Of a stretch of DNA of 64,000 bases, positions 17,075 to 23,911 are shown piece after piece. Location: the NCBI RefSeq assembly GCF_022627955.1, contig NZ_JABXGD010000005.1, positions 62,001 to 126,000 on the forward strand, given 5' to 3'. The notes under the pieces are model-generated. The model did not search any database and was not told where the DNA came from. It worked only from the letters and a program-made list of their open reading frames with translations. The position numbers and the translations under genes were made by a program. This DNA comes from Microbacterium sp. C5A9 (GTDB taxonomy: Bacteria; Actinomycetota; Actinomycetes; Actinomycetales; Microbacteriaceae). How positions within the stretch are numbered: position 1 is the first letter of the stretch; each line of letters opens with the position of its first letter.

Positions 17075-17728
17075 TCAGCGGAACTCGACGAGACCCGCGT
17101 GCGCTGCCGTGACCAGGATCTGCACGCGATCGCGCACATGCCACTTCGACATGATTCGTCCGAGGTGGGCCTTCACCGTGCCCTCCGAGACGATCAGTGC
17201 GCGGGCGATCTCGGCGTTCGACATGCCCTGAGCCAGGCGCTGGAGCACCTCTTCTTCGCGGTCGGTGAGCTCCTCGAGCGTCCCGTCGCCGCCGATCGGC
17301 TCGGTGTCCCGCACGTGCTTGATCAGCAGAGACGCGATGCGCGGCGACAGTGAGCTGGCGCCGCTGTAGACCTCACGCACCGCGGCGACGATGCTCGCAG
17401 CGCTCGAGTCCTTCAGCATGTACCCCGATGCGCCGGCGCTCAGCATCGGCAGCACGGTATCGCTGCCGTCGAGAGTCGTCACCGCCAGGATCTTGACGTC
17501 GGGCCAGCGTTCACTGATCACCGCCGTCGCCTCGATGCCGTTCATCTCGGGCATCTGCACGTCCATCATCACGACGTCCGGTCGCTCGCGCTCGACGGTG
17601 TCGATGCCCTCCAGCCCCGACTCGGCCTCGGCCACGACGGTGATCTCAGGGTCGCGGGAGACGAAGTGGGAGAGCGCGGAGCGCACCAAAGGATCGTCGT
17701 CGACGATCACTACGCGGATTTCGGGCAT
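17075..17728 (-). CDS. NarL/LuxR-type response regulator
   Basis: A 217-residue response regulator. The receiver domain covers residues 1-120, with acidic pocket DDD at 10-12, phosphoacceptor Asp56 (VVMMDVQMPEMNG) and the conserved Thr and Lys (LAVTT, YMLKD). A LuxR-type HTH covers ~150-215 (LTDREEEVLQRLAQGMSNAEIARALIVSEGTVKAHLGRIMSKW). It is divergent from the 15-codon ORF and kinase and is presumably the kinase's partner. TAGGCT sits 6 nt before ATG 17728, so the mRNA is probably leaderless, although GGAGGA lies directly against the start. Likely binds the TAGACC/GGTCTA palindrome in the shared intergenic region. Confidence 0.92.
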   Translation of the reverse strand: MPEIRVVIVDDDPLVRSALSHFVSRDPEITVVAEAESGLEGIDTVERERPDVVMMDVQMPEMNGIEATAVISERWPDVKILAVTTLDGSDTVLPMLSAGASGYMLKDSSAASIVAAVREVYSGASSLSPRIASLLIKHVRDTEPIGGDGTLEELTDREEEVLQRLAQGMSNAEIARALIVSEGTVKAHLGRIMSKWHVRDRVQILVTAAHAGLVEFR

Positions 17729-17734
17729 GGAGGA

Positions 17735-17740
17735 AGCCTA
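17735..17740 (-). promoter_or_regulatory. Leaderless -10 box (TAGGCT) of the response regulator
   Basis: TAGGCT on the minus strand, 6 nt from ATG 17728. The intervening GGAGGA is too close to the start to act as a normal ribosome site. Confidence 0.6.
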
Positions 17741-17768
17741 ACCGGGGTCGACCGCAGAGGCGACGGTA

Positions 17769-17792
17769 TAGACCTTTGGCTAGCAAGGTCTA
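17769..17792. promoter_or_regulatory. Palindromic operator between response regulator and peptide/kinase
   Basis: Perfect 8-bp arms TAGACCTT and AAGGTCTA separated by 8 nt (TGGCTAGC). It is the kind of spaced dyad bound by NarL-type regulators and recurs in altered form at 19166. It lies 41 bp upstream of the regulator start and 86 bp upstream of the 15-codon ORF, so it could govern both directions. TAGCAAGGT within it also resembles the HTH operator near 15720. Confidence 0.75.
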
Positions 17793-17877
17793 GCTAAGAG
17801 ACAGATGTGCCGCGTGCAGATCACCGAGAAGATGAATGCATTACACAACAAAAGTTCAATTCCGGAGGTGAATCACT

Positions 17878-17925
17878 ATGACTTTTTGGCAGGCTGTCGG
17901 CCAGTTCTTTGGCTTCACTCGCTAA
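17878..17925 (+). CDS. 15-residue peptide MTFWQAVGQFFGFTR, upstream of the kinase
   Basis: A 15-codon ORF from ATG to TAA. It is preceded by GGAGGTGA (17864-17871), a full 8-base match to the 16S anti-Shine-Dalgarno with 6-nt spacing, the best ribosome site seen in the window. The surrounding ~110 bp is markedly A/T-richer than its neighbours. The peptide is aromatic and amphipathic, with Phe, Trp and Phe-Phe on one side, a single terminal Arg, and no signal sequence or Cys. The histidine-kinase gene starts 29 nt later with its own GGAG site, so the two are almost certainly co-transcribed. Function unknown: it may be a secreted signal, an amphipathic effector, or a translated leader controlling the kinase. 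It matches no peptide family I recognise. Confidence 0.72.
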   Translation: MTFWQAVGQFFGFTR

Positions 17926-17954
17926 TCTACCTGGCGAATAGGAGATACTGAAGC

Positions 17955-19112
17955 ATGGCTTTAAGTCCGAGAAGAAGTGGCGCAACCGAAGCTGCTCGTC
18001 TCGGAAAAGGCGAGAAGCTGAGCACGATCGAACGCATCGCCGTTCTCGTGATCATCGGCATCATCGCGACCGTCGACGTCATCGGCTGGTTCCTCCCCTC
18101 GGAGGAAGGGCCTCTCGACCCGTTGGTCGCAGCGGTCGGATTCGCATCCACCGCGGTGCTCGCCCTGTATCTCTGGTCGCCCCTCATCGCCACGTGCGCA
18201 CTCGGACTCGTTTTCGCACTCTCCTTTCTCACCGGCAGTGAGACTCAGGTACTGATCGTCTCGGCCTTCGCGGCCGGACTGATCGTCCGCTTGGGCTGGA
18301 ACGCCCTCGTCCTCTCCTATGCCGGAGTGTTCCTCGTCGCGACCGCTCTGGTCGCGCTGGGGGACTCACGATCGCCGATCAACCTCGGCATCTTCCTCAT
18401 CGCCGCTGCTGTCTCCGGAGCCATCGGCTTCGCGTTGCGCATGGCTTTCGCCCGCGAGCGAAAGCTCGAGGTGCAACTGGCCGAGAAGGCCGAGCAGGAA
18501 CGGCAGGCGGTTCTCGCCGAGCGACGATGGATCGCCGGCGAGCTGCACGACAGCATCGCTCACCACCTCACGGTGGTGTCGCTGCACGTGCAGATGCTCG
18601 ATGACGATCGAGCGACCTCGTCCTCTCAGGAGGCCATCCGCATCGCCGCGCGCAAGGCGATGACCGACCTCCGCTTCGTGATCGACCTGGCCGATGACGG
18701 TCCCCGTTCGACGGGCATGCCGTCCGGCGACCTCGCGGCGTCGATCGACGAAGCCAAAGAGGAGTTCGAGTCGGCAGGGCACCCCGTGCACCTCAGCGGC
18801 GATCCCACCGACGAGCGGATCCCGCGTGCGGCCGAGATCATCCTCGCGCGCATCATGCGCGAGTCGGCCACCAACGCCCTGAAGTACGCCGGCGAGGGGG
18901 AGATCTCCATCGACCTCGACGTCAGCGACGAATCCGCCGCGCTCACCGTGGCCAGCCCGCTCTCCGCGACCCCGCGTCGCGAGCTCTCCTCGAGCCGCAC
19001 GGGAATCGGACGGATGGCAGAGCGCGTCCTCGGCGCGAGCGGAACGTTCGACGCCGGCGAGATCGACGGACGGTGGGTCGTCTCGGCTCATCTGCCCATC
19101 GCACGCGTCTGA
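17955..19112 (+). CDS. Polytopic sensor histidine kinase (HisKA_3 type)
   Basis: A 385-residue sensor kinase. About six hydrophobic helices lie between residues 25 and 165 with only short loops, so sensing is probably within or at the membrane. A coiled coil (~166-190, ERKLEVQLAEKAEQERQ) leads to the HisKA_3 dimerisation helix with His198 (AGELHDSIAHHL). The ATPase domain has an N-box (ESATNALKYA) and a G-box (SSSRTGIGRMAERV). Co-oriented with the 15-codon ORF, 29 nt downstream; Shine-Dalgarno TAGGAGA. Its partner is the divergent NarL-type regulator. The compact membrane sensor would suit a membrane-active peptide ligand, which is inference. Confidence 0.92.
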   Translation: MALSPRRSGATEAARLGKGEKLSTIERIAVLVIIGIIATVDVIGWFLPSEEGPLDPLVAAVGFASTAVLALYLWSPLIATCALGLVFALSFLTGSETQVLIVSAFAAGLIVRLGWNALVLSYAGVFLVATALVALGDSRSPINLGIFLIAAAVSGAIGFALRMAFARERKLEVQLAEKAEQERQAVLAERRWIAGELHDSIAHHLTVVSLHVQMLDDDRATSSSQEAIRIAARKAMTDLRFVIDLADDGPRSTGMPSGDLAASIDEAKEEFESAGHPVHLSGDPTDERIPRAAEIILARIMRESATNALKYAGEGEISIDLDVSDESAALTVASPLSATPRRELSSSRTGIGRMAERVLGASGTFDAGEIDGRWVVSAHLPIARV

Positions 19113-19165
19113 TCCGCTCCTTGCGGACCGCCGTCCTCGCCTCACTTCCGGGTTATCCCGCAAGA

Positions 19166-19181
19166 CTAGACAAAGGTCTAG
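19166..19181. promoter_or_regulatory. Second TAGAC/GTCTA palindrome, downstream of the kinase
   Basis: CTAGAC-AAAG-GTCTAG, a perfect 6-bp dyad, followed by another TAGACC half-site at about 19197. It resembles the 17769 operator but with closer spacing. TAATAC at 19236-19241 could be the -10 of a short transcript ending at the 19269-19318 hairpin. No convincing ORF lies in the 253-bp gap. Confidence 0.55.
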
Positions 19182-19268
19182 GTCATCTCTCGACGTTAGA
19201 CCGTACGCCGCCGGTGAATACGCGGTTTACATTGGTAATACCCCAGAAATAGCGCATCCCCAGCGCTG

Positions 19269-19318
19269 TGATCGCGAGCGCGGTCCTTGGAATCTGATCC
19301 CCATCGCGCTCGCGATCA
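19269..19318. terminator. Bidirectional hairpin terminator between kinase and GntR genes
   Basis: Perfect 14-bp stem (TGATCGCGAGCGCG with its complement) and a 22-nt loop, then GCTTCTCTTCTGT on the plus side. It lies between convergent genes and so can end both transcripts, and any small RNA started near 19245. Confidence 0.8.
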
Positions 19319-19365
19319 GCTTCTCTTCTGTCGGAGCGATCCGACGGCGAAGCGGTCGCCTCGGC

Positions 19366-20109
19366 TCAGCCGCCGACCGCCCTCATGTAGTGACCGTCCG
19401 TCGAGATTCCGGATGCCGCCACCGTGAAGCGCACCACCTCGCTGAGGTATCGGTCCTCCGACGCCTCGAAGATCCGCCCGTCGGCATCGCGCGAGATGCG
19501 GCTCAGGCGCAGGATCGGCGTTCCCTGCGGCACCTGCAGCAGCGCGGCATCCTGTTCGTCTGCCGCCACCGCGTCGATCTGGTGCTGCAGGCCGACGATG
19601 GGATGCCCCCGCGACCCCAGGTACTCGGTGATCGAGATCTCGTCGGGATCGACGGCGAAGAGGGCGCGACCGACATCCTCAGTGAAGAACAGCCTCTCGA
19701 GCATGGTCGGACGGCCATCGAGCAGGCGCAGCCGCACGACGCTGACGATGATGTCGTCGGGGGAGACTCCGAGCAGCTCCGCGCGGTCGCCTGCGCGCCT
19801 CAGGCTCAGCTCCTGCGTCTGCGCGCCCGGCTCGACGCCCAGCTCCCGCGCCCACCGGGTGAACGGCACCGACACGTCGACGGCCTGGCTCGCCTTCTGT
19901 GAGACCACGCGAGCGGGACGCCCCCGCCCGGTGTCGATCAGCCCCTCGGCCTTGAGGGTGGCGAGGGCGTTGCGGATCGGTCCTCGCGAGGTGTGCCAGC
20001 GCTCGGCGAGCTCGGCCTCGGTCGGGACGTCGTCTCCCGGGCGCAGCGTGCCCGCCTGGATCTGGGTACGCAGGTCCTCGGCGATCTGGGTGTATACAGC
20101 TTCGGCCAC
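19366..20109 (-). CDS. GntR/HutC-family regulator of the phosphonate operon
   Basis: A 247-residue regulator. The winged HTH is at residues ~5-70 (LRPGDDVPTEAELAERWHTSRGPIRNALATLKAEGLIDTG), followed by a UTRA effector domain (~85-240). HutC-type GntR proteins next to phn genes (PhnF) bind phosphonate-related ligands or respond to phosphorus status. It is divergent from phnD, with an AACTC-TTCC-GAGTT dyad and a TATATA element between. GTG 20109 lies 6 nt after TAGTAT, consistent with a leaderless message. Confidence 0.9.
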   Translation of the reverse strand: MAEAVYTQIAEDLRTQIQAGTLRPGDDVPTEAELAERWHTSRGPIRNALATLKAEGLIDTGRGRPARVVSQKASQAVDVSVPFTRWARELGVEPGAQTQELSLRRAGDRAELLGVSPDDIIVSVVRLRLLDGRPTMLERLFFTEDVGRALFAVDPDEISITEYLGSRGHPIVGLQHQIDAVAADEQDAALLQVPQGTPILRLSRISRDADGRIFEASEDRYLSEVVRFTVAASGISTDGHYMRAVGG

Positions 20110-20115
20110 ATAGGC

Positions 20116-20121
20116 ATACTA
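20116..20121 (-). promoter_or_regulatory. Leaderless -10 box (TAGTAT) of the GntR gene
   Basis: TAGTAT on the minus strand, 6 nt from GTG 20109. No clear -35 hexamer is visible. Confidence 0.6.
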
Positions 20122-20159
20122 CCTCGGCAGTGATCGCCATGCGGACGCGTTCTTGTCGT

Positions 20160-20219
20160 GTTCATCCTGGGAAAGTCTGGGTGAACGAGCTCTGAACTCT
20201 TCCGAGTTAGGTATATATC
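20160..20219 (+). promoter_or_regulatory. Promoter/operator region of the phosphonate operon
   Basis: AACTC-TTCC-GAGTT (20195-20208) is a perfect 5-bp dyad just upstream of an A/T element TATATAT (20212-20218) that is a good -10. GTTCATCC (20160) and GGGTGAAC (20179) upstream form an imperfect inverted repeat resembling GTTCACC-type PHO-box units. The dyad is a candidate site for the divergent GntR protein; phosphate-starvation control is possible but weakly supported. Confidence 0.55.
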
Positions 20220-20279
20220 TCGACCTCTCGCCTGTCAGAGTGGCTGACGGATCACCTCCCTCACCCTCGAAAGGTCCTC

Positions 20280-21209
20280 ATGAAGCTCCGTGCTCTCCCC
20301 GTTCTCGCCGGCGCCGCGATCCTCGCGCTCGGCCTCTCCGCGTGCTCCGGTGCCGCCGAGGCCACCGGCAACTCCGGTGCCGCAGAGTCGTCCTCCGCCG
20401 GCGGCTTCGCGGTCGATGAGAACACTCTCGTCTTCGGCGTCGTGCCCGACTCGGTCGACACCGAGACGAACTACCAGCCCCTGATGGACTACATCGCCGA
20501 GATCTCGGGCAAGACCGTCGAGTACCACGAGTCCACCGACTACGCCGCCCTGATCGAGGCCGCGGTCGCGGGCAAGGTCGACGTCGCCTCCTTCTCCGGC
20601 TTCACCTACGTGACGGCCACCAACAACGGCGCGAAGCTCACCCCGATCTCGTCGATCGTCACGGAAGAGGGCCAGGAGCCCGGGTACTACTCGCAGGCGA
20701 TCGTCCCGGTCGACAGCGACATCGACAGCTACGAGGACTTCGCGGGCAAGAAGGTCTGCTTCGTCGACCCGTCGTCGACCTCGGGCTACCTCTTCCCCTC
20801 CTACAACCTGCTCGAGGCGGGCATCGACCCCACGACCGACATCACGCCGGTGTTCGCGGGCAAGCACGACGTCAGCGTGCAGAAGGTCGGCGAGGGCGTC
20901 GAGTGCGAGGTCGGCTTCGCCGAGGACTCCGAGGTCGAGAAGTCGGATGCCGTCAAGGTCATCGACGAGACCATGGTGCCCGGCGCCCCGCTCGTCTACT
21001 CCTCGACGCTTCCCGACGACGTCTCGAAGACGCTGATCGACGGCCTCGCCGAGATCACGATCGACGACATCATCGCCGCGGGCATCGACGGCGCCGACAC
21101 CGACTCCTTCCGCAGCGTGTTCTACGCCACGAAGCCGGTCGACGACGCGTACTACGACCTGATCCGCGACATCTGCGAGGAGACCGAAGCCGAGCAGTGC
21201 AAGGCCTGA
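20280..21209 (+). CDS. phnD: Phosphonate ABC transporter substrate-binding lipoprotein
   Basis: A 309-residue PhnD-family solute-binding protein. The signal peptide ends in lipobox LSAC (Cys22), so it is lipid-anchored outside the membrane. The mature part has family landmarks: LVFGVVPDS, the TDYAALIEAAVAGKVDVASFSGFTYV region lining the phosphonate pocket, and VCFVDPSSTSGYLFPSYNLLEAGIDP. It delivers phosphonate to the PhnC/PhnE importer. AAAGG lies 6-7 nt before the ATG. It is first in a six-gene operon and is separated from phnC by a strong hairpin, which would favour higher expression of the binding protein. Confidence 0.93.
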   Translation: MKLRALPVLAGAAILALGLSACSGAAEATGNSGAAESSSAGGFAVDENTLVFGVVPDSVDTETNYQPLMDYIAEISGKTVEYHESTDYAALIEAAVAGKVDVASFSGFTYVTATNNGAKLTPISSIVTEEGQEPGYYSQAIVPVDSDIDSYEDFAGKKVCFVDPSSTSGYLFPSYNLLEAGIDPTTDITPVFAGKHDVSVQKVGEGVECEVGFAEDSEVEKSDAVKVIDETMVPGAPLVYSSTLPDDVSKTLIDGLAEITIDDIIAAGIDGADTDSFRSVFYATKPVDDAYYDLIRDICEETEAEQCKA

Positions 21210-21236
21210 CCGGGCCCCACTGACCGCACGGTCGCC

Positions 21237-21270
21237 GAGCGCCCTCCGTCCCGCCCGGCGGAGGGCGCTC
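21237..21270 (+). terminator. Intra-operon hairpin between phnD and phnC
   Basis: Perfect 12-bp stem (GAGCGCCCTCCG with its complement) and a 10-nt loop, 28 nt after the phnD stop. No U tract follows. It probably attenuates read-through or protects the 3' end of phnD mRNA, giving an excess of binding protein over the membrane complex. Confidence 0.7.
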
Positions 21271-21332
21271 ACCCACAGCCATCCGAGCACGACCAGTCAC
21301 CCGAGCACGAGACACCACAGGAGACACCTGAC

Positions 21333-22175
21333 ATGAACGCGGCATCCGATGCCCTGATCCGCCTCGACGGCGTGACCAAGACCTTCGGGTCGACCACCGC
21401 ACTGAAGGATGCCTCTCTGCAGGTCGCTCGCGGCGAGATCGTCGTGCTGCTCGGCCTCTCCGGTTCCGGCAAGTCGACTCTGTTGCGTCATCTCGACGGC
21501 CTGGAGACCCCCACGTCCGGGTCGGTCGAGGTGCTCGGCCAGCAGGTTCCGACGCTCCGGGGCAAGGCGCTGCGCTCGCTGCGCAGCCGGGTCGGCTTCA
21601 TCTTCCAGCAGTTCGAGCTGGTGCCCTCGCTCACGGTGCTCGAGAACGTGCTCACCGGATCGCTGTCGTCGGTCGCCGGACCCCGCCTCGGCCTGTGGGG
21701 GTACTCGCGGGCATCGAAGCTGCGCGCGCTCGAGCACCTCGACAGGGTCGGTCTGCTCGATCGCGCCTACCAGCGCAGCGACACCCTGTCCGGCGGTCAG
21801 CAGCAGCGCGTCGCCATCGCGCGCGCCCTGATGCAGAAGCCCGACATCCTCCTCGCCGACGAGCCCGTCGCCTCGCTCGACCCCGAGTCCAGCGACCAGG
21901 TCATGGCGCTGATCCGCGAGATCGCCGCCGACGAAGGTCTCACGGTCGTGTGCAGCCTGCACCAGGTCGACCTCGCCATCTCGTGGGCCGATCGCATCGT
22001 GGGCCTCCGGCACGGCGAGGTCGTGCTCGACACCCCGACCACCGCCCTCACCAAGGCCGAGGTCATGGAGATCTACGGCCGCGTCGCGACGACCACCGCC
22101 GAGATCCAGGCCGTCGCGATCGAGCTCACCGAGGATTCGGCCGTGCTCTCCACCGACAAGGCCCGCGTCTCGTGA
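21333..22175 (+). CDS. phnC: Phosphonate ABC transporter ATP-binding protein
   Basis: A 280-residue ABC ATPase of the PhnC family. Walker A GLSGSGKST lies at residues 41-49. The signature is LSGGQQQRVAIARAL, Walker B is ILLADEPVASLDP, and the H-loop His is in VVCSLHQVDLA. The segment between Walker A and the signature (SVAGPRLGLWGYSRASKLRALEHLDRVGL) has the characteristic PhnC insertion. It powers the double permease that overlaps its stop codon by GTGA. Confidence 0.94.
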   Translation: MNAASDALIRLDGVTKTFGSTTALKDASLQVARGEIVVLLGLSGSGKSTLLRHLDGLETPTSGSVEVLGQQVPTLRGKALRSLRSRVGFIFQQFELVPSLTVLENVLTGSLSSVAGPRLGLWGYSRASKLRALEHLDRVGLLDRAYQRSDTLSGGQQQRVAIARALMQKPDILLADEPVASLDPESSDQVMALIREIAADEGLTVVCSLHQVDLAISWADRIVGLRHGEVVLDTPTTALTKAEVMEIYGRVATTTAEIQAVAIELTEDSAVLSTDKARVS

Positions 22176-23911
22176 CGCTCCTCGACACCCCCGCAGGATC
22201 CGCGACCCGCCCGGGCGGTGGCACGGCCGGCGAGCGCGCACCGCGGCGCCCCGTTTCCCCGGAGCGGATCGCGGCATCCCTCACGCTGCTCGCCCTCGTC
22301 GTGCTCGGCGTCCTCGCCGTGAACGACGTGGGGATCTCGATCCCGGCGATGGTGCAGAGCTGGGGCAACGCCGAGAACTTCATGGCGCGTGTGGGAGGAC
22401 TCTCCTTCCCCGAGCCCGCCGACCTCGCCTGGCTGATCGCCCTCACGGTCGGACTCGTGCTGGTGGGCACGCTGCTCGCGGCGGTGCTGTCGGTGCCGAT
22501 CGCCTACCTCGCGGCGTCGAACACGACGCCGGGCAACGGCTGGCGAGCCGCGGCCCGGTTCGTGGGCGTGCTCACCCGCGCGCTTCCCGACGTGGTGCTC
22601 GCGATGGCCTTCGTGCTCATGTTCTCGCTGGGCACGCTGCCCGGCATCCTCGCCATCGGCATCCACTCGATCGGCATGATCTCGAAGATGTTCGCCGATG
22701 CGATCGAGCAGATCGACGAAGGACCGCGTCTCGCGATCCGCGCCGCGGGCGGCTCGAAGATGCAGGAGTTCGCCTCCGGCATCCTGCCTCAGGTGCTGCC
22801 GAGCTGGGTCGCCACGGTGCTGCACCGCAACGACATCAACCTGCGCGGCAGCGTGGTGCTGGGCTACGTCGGCGTCGCCGGCCTCGGCCTCGAGATGTCG
22901 TATGCGTTCAAGGCGCTCAACTACGGCAAGGGGCTGGGCATCGCCCTGGTGATCTTCCTCCTGTGCATCGCGATGGAGATCGTGTCGAGCATGGTGCGCG
23001 GCGCGATGCTCGGCCAGCAGAAGCACACCCGCTCGTGGATCGACCGCATCATCCACCCGCGTCTGCGCGACTCCGGCTCCGCCGGCATCGAGACCGGGCG
23101 TCCGGCGTGGGCCGCCACCCCGCAGGCCGCCGTGCATCGCCCGTGGACCGCCGAGCGCGTGCGCCACACGATCGGCGGGCTGATCGCGGTGCTGGTCGTG
23201 ATCGGCAGCGTCGTGGTGAGCCAGATCAACTGGGGCGACTTCTTCACCTTCTGGGCCAAGCTGCCCGACGTCGCGGCGAGGTTCTGGCCGCCGTCGTTCG
23301 GCAACTACGACACCGCCGCGATGGTCTCGGCCATGGTCGACACGGTCGCGATCGCGCTGGCCGCCACCGTGCTGACGCTCCTGCCGTCGCTGGTGCTCGG
23401 CTCGCTCGCCGCGAGCAACGTCGCCCCGAGCTCGGGCATTCGCGGCGCCGCGCGCTTCCTGCTCGTCGGCATCCGCGGCATCCCCGAGCTGATCCTCGCG
23501 ATCGTACTCGTCGTCATCACCGGACTCGGCGCGCAGGCGGGTGTGATCGCGCTCGCGATCGGCGGCGTCGGACTCCTCGGCAAGCTGATCGCCGACTCGT
23601 TCGAAGAGGTGGATCGCGGACCCGAGCGCGCGCTGCGCGCCGTCGGCGCGACCCGACTGCAGACCTACACCTCGGCCACGGTGCCTCAGGGCGTGCAGGC
23701 GCTGATCGGCCACAGCTTCTACATGCTCGACACCAACATCCGCGCGGCGACGATCCTCGGCATCGTCGGCGGCGGCGGTGTGGGCTACTACCTGCTCAAC
23801 GCCAGCCAGGGCTCGCGCTACGAGACGGTCACCGCGATCGTGCTGATGATCCTCGTGACGGTGCTCGTCGTCGAAGGGCTCGCGATGTGGATGCGCAAGG
23901 TGTTCCGGTGA
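22172..23911 (+). CDS. phnE: Fused double phosphonate permease (PhnE-PhnE)
   Basis: A 579-residue permease carrying two complete PhnE domains in one chain (about residues 25-285 and 330-579). Each has an EAA-like coupling motif: EGPRLAIRAAGGSKMQEFASGILPQ in the first half and RGPERALRAVGATRLQTYTSATVPQ in the second. Many operons encode one PhnE that homodimerises, or two separate genes; here the dimer is fused by a ~40-residue basic, proline-containing linker (SWIDRIIHPRLRDSGS onward). GTG 22172 overlaps the phnC stop, and its own stop overlaps the next GTG, so coupling runs through the operon. Confidence 0.93.
   Translation: MTLLDTPAGSATRPGGGTAGERAPRRPVSPERIAASLTLLALVVLGVLAVNDVGISIPAMVQSWGNAENFMARVGGLSFPEPADLAWLIALTVGLVLVGTLLAAVLSVPIAYLAASNTTPGNGWRAAARFVGVLTRALPDVVLAMAFVLMFSLGTLPGILAIGIHSIGMISKMFADAIEQIDEGPRLAIRAAGGSKMQEFASGILPQVLPSWVATVLHRNDINLRGSVVLGYVGVAGLGLEMSYAFKALNYGKGLGIALVIFLLCIAMEIVSSMVRGAMLGQQKHTRSWIDRIIHPRLRDSGSAGIETGRPAWAATPQAAVHRPWTAERVRHTIGGLIAVLVVIGSVVVSQINWGDFFTFWAKLPDVAARFWPPSFGNYDTAAMVSAMVDTVAIALAATVLTLLPSLVLGSLAASNVAPSSGIRGAARFLLVGIRGIPELILAIVLVVITGLGAQAGVIALAIGGVGLLGKLIADSFEEVDRGPERALRAVGATRLQTYTSATVPQGVQALIGHSFYMLDTNIRAATILGIVGGGGVGYYLLNASQGSRYETVTAIVLMILVTVLVVEGLAMWMRKVFR

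Noticed and set aside
19214..19252. GTG-initiated 12-residue ORF after the kinase
   Set aside because: No Shine-Dalgarno sequence and no conservation evidence; it lies in a region better explained as terminator or small RNA.
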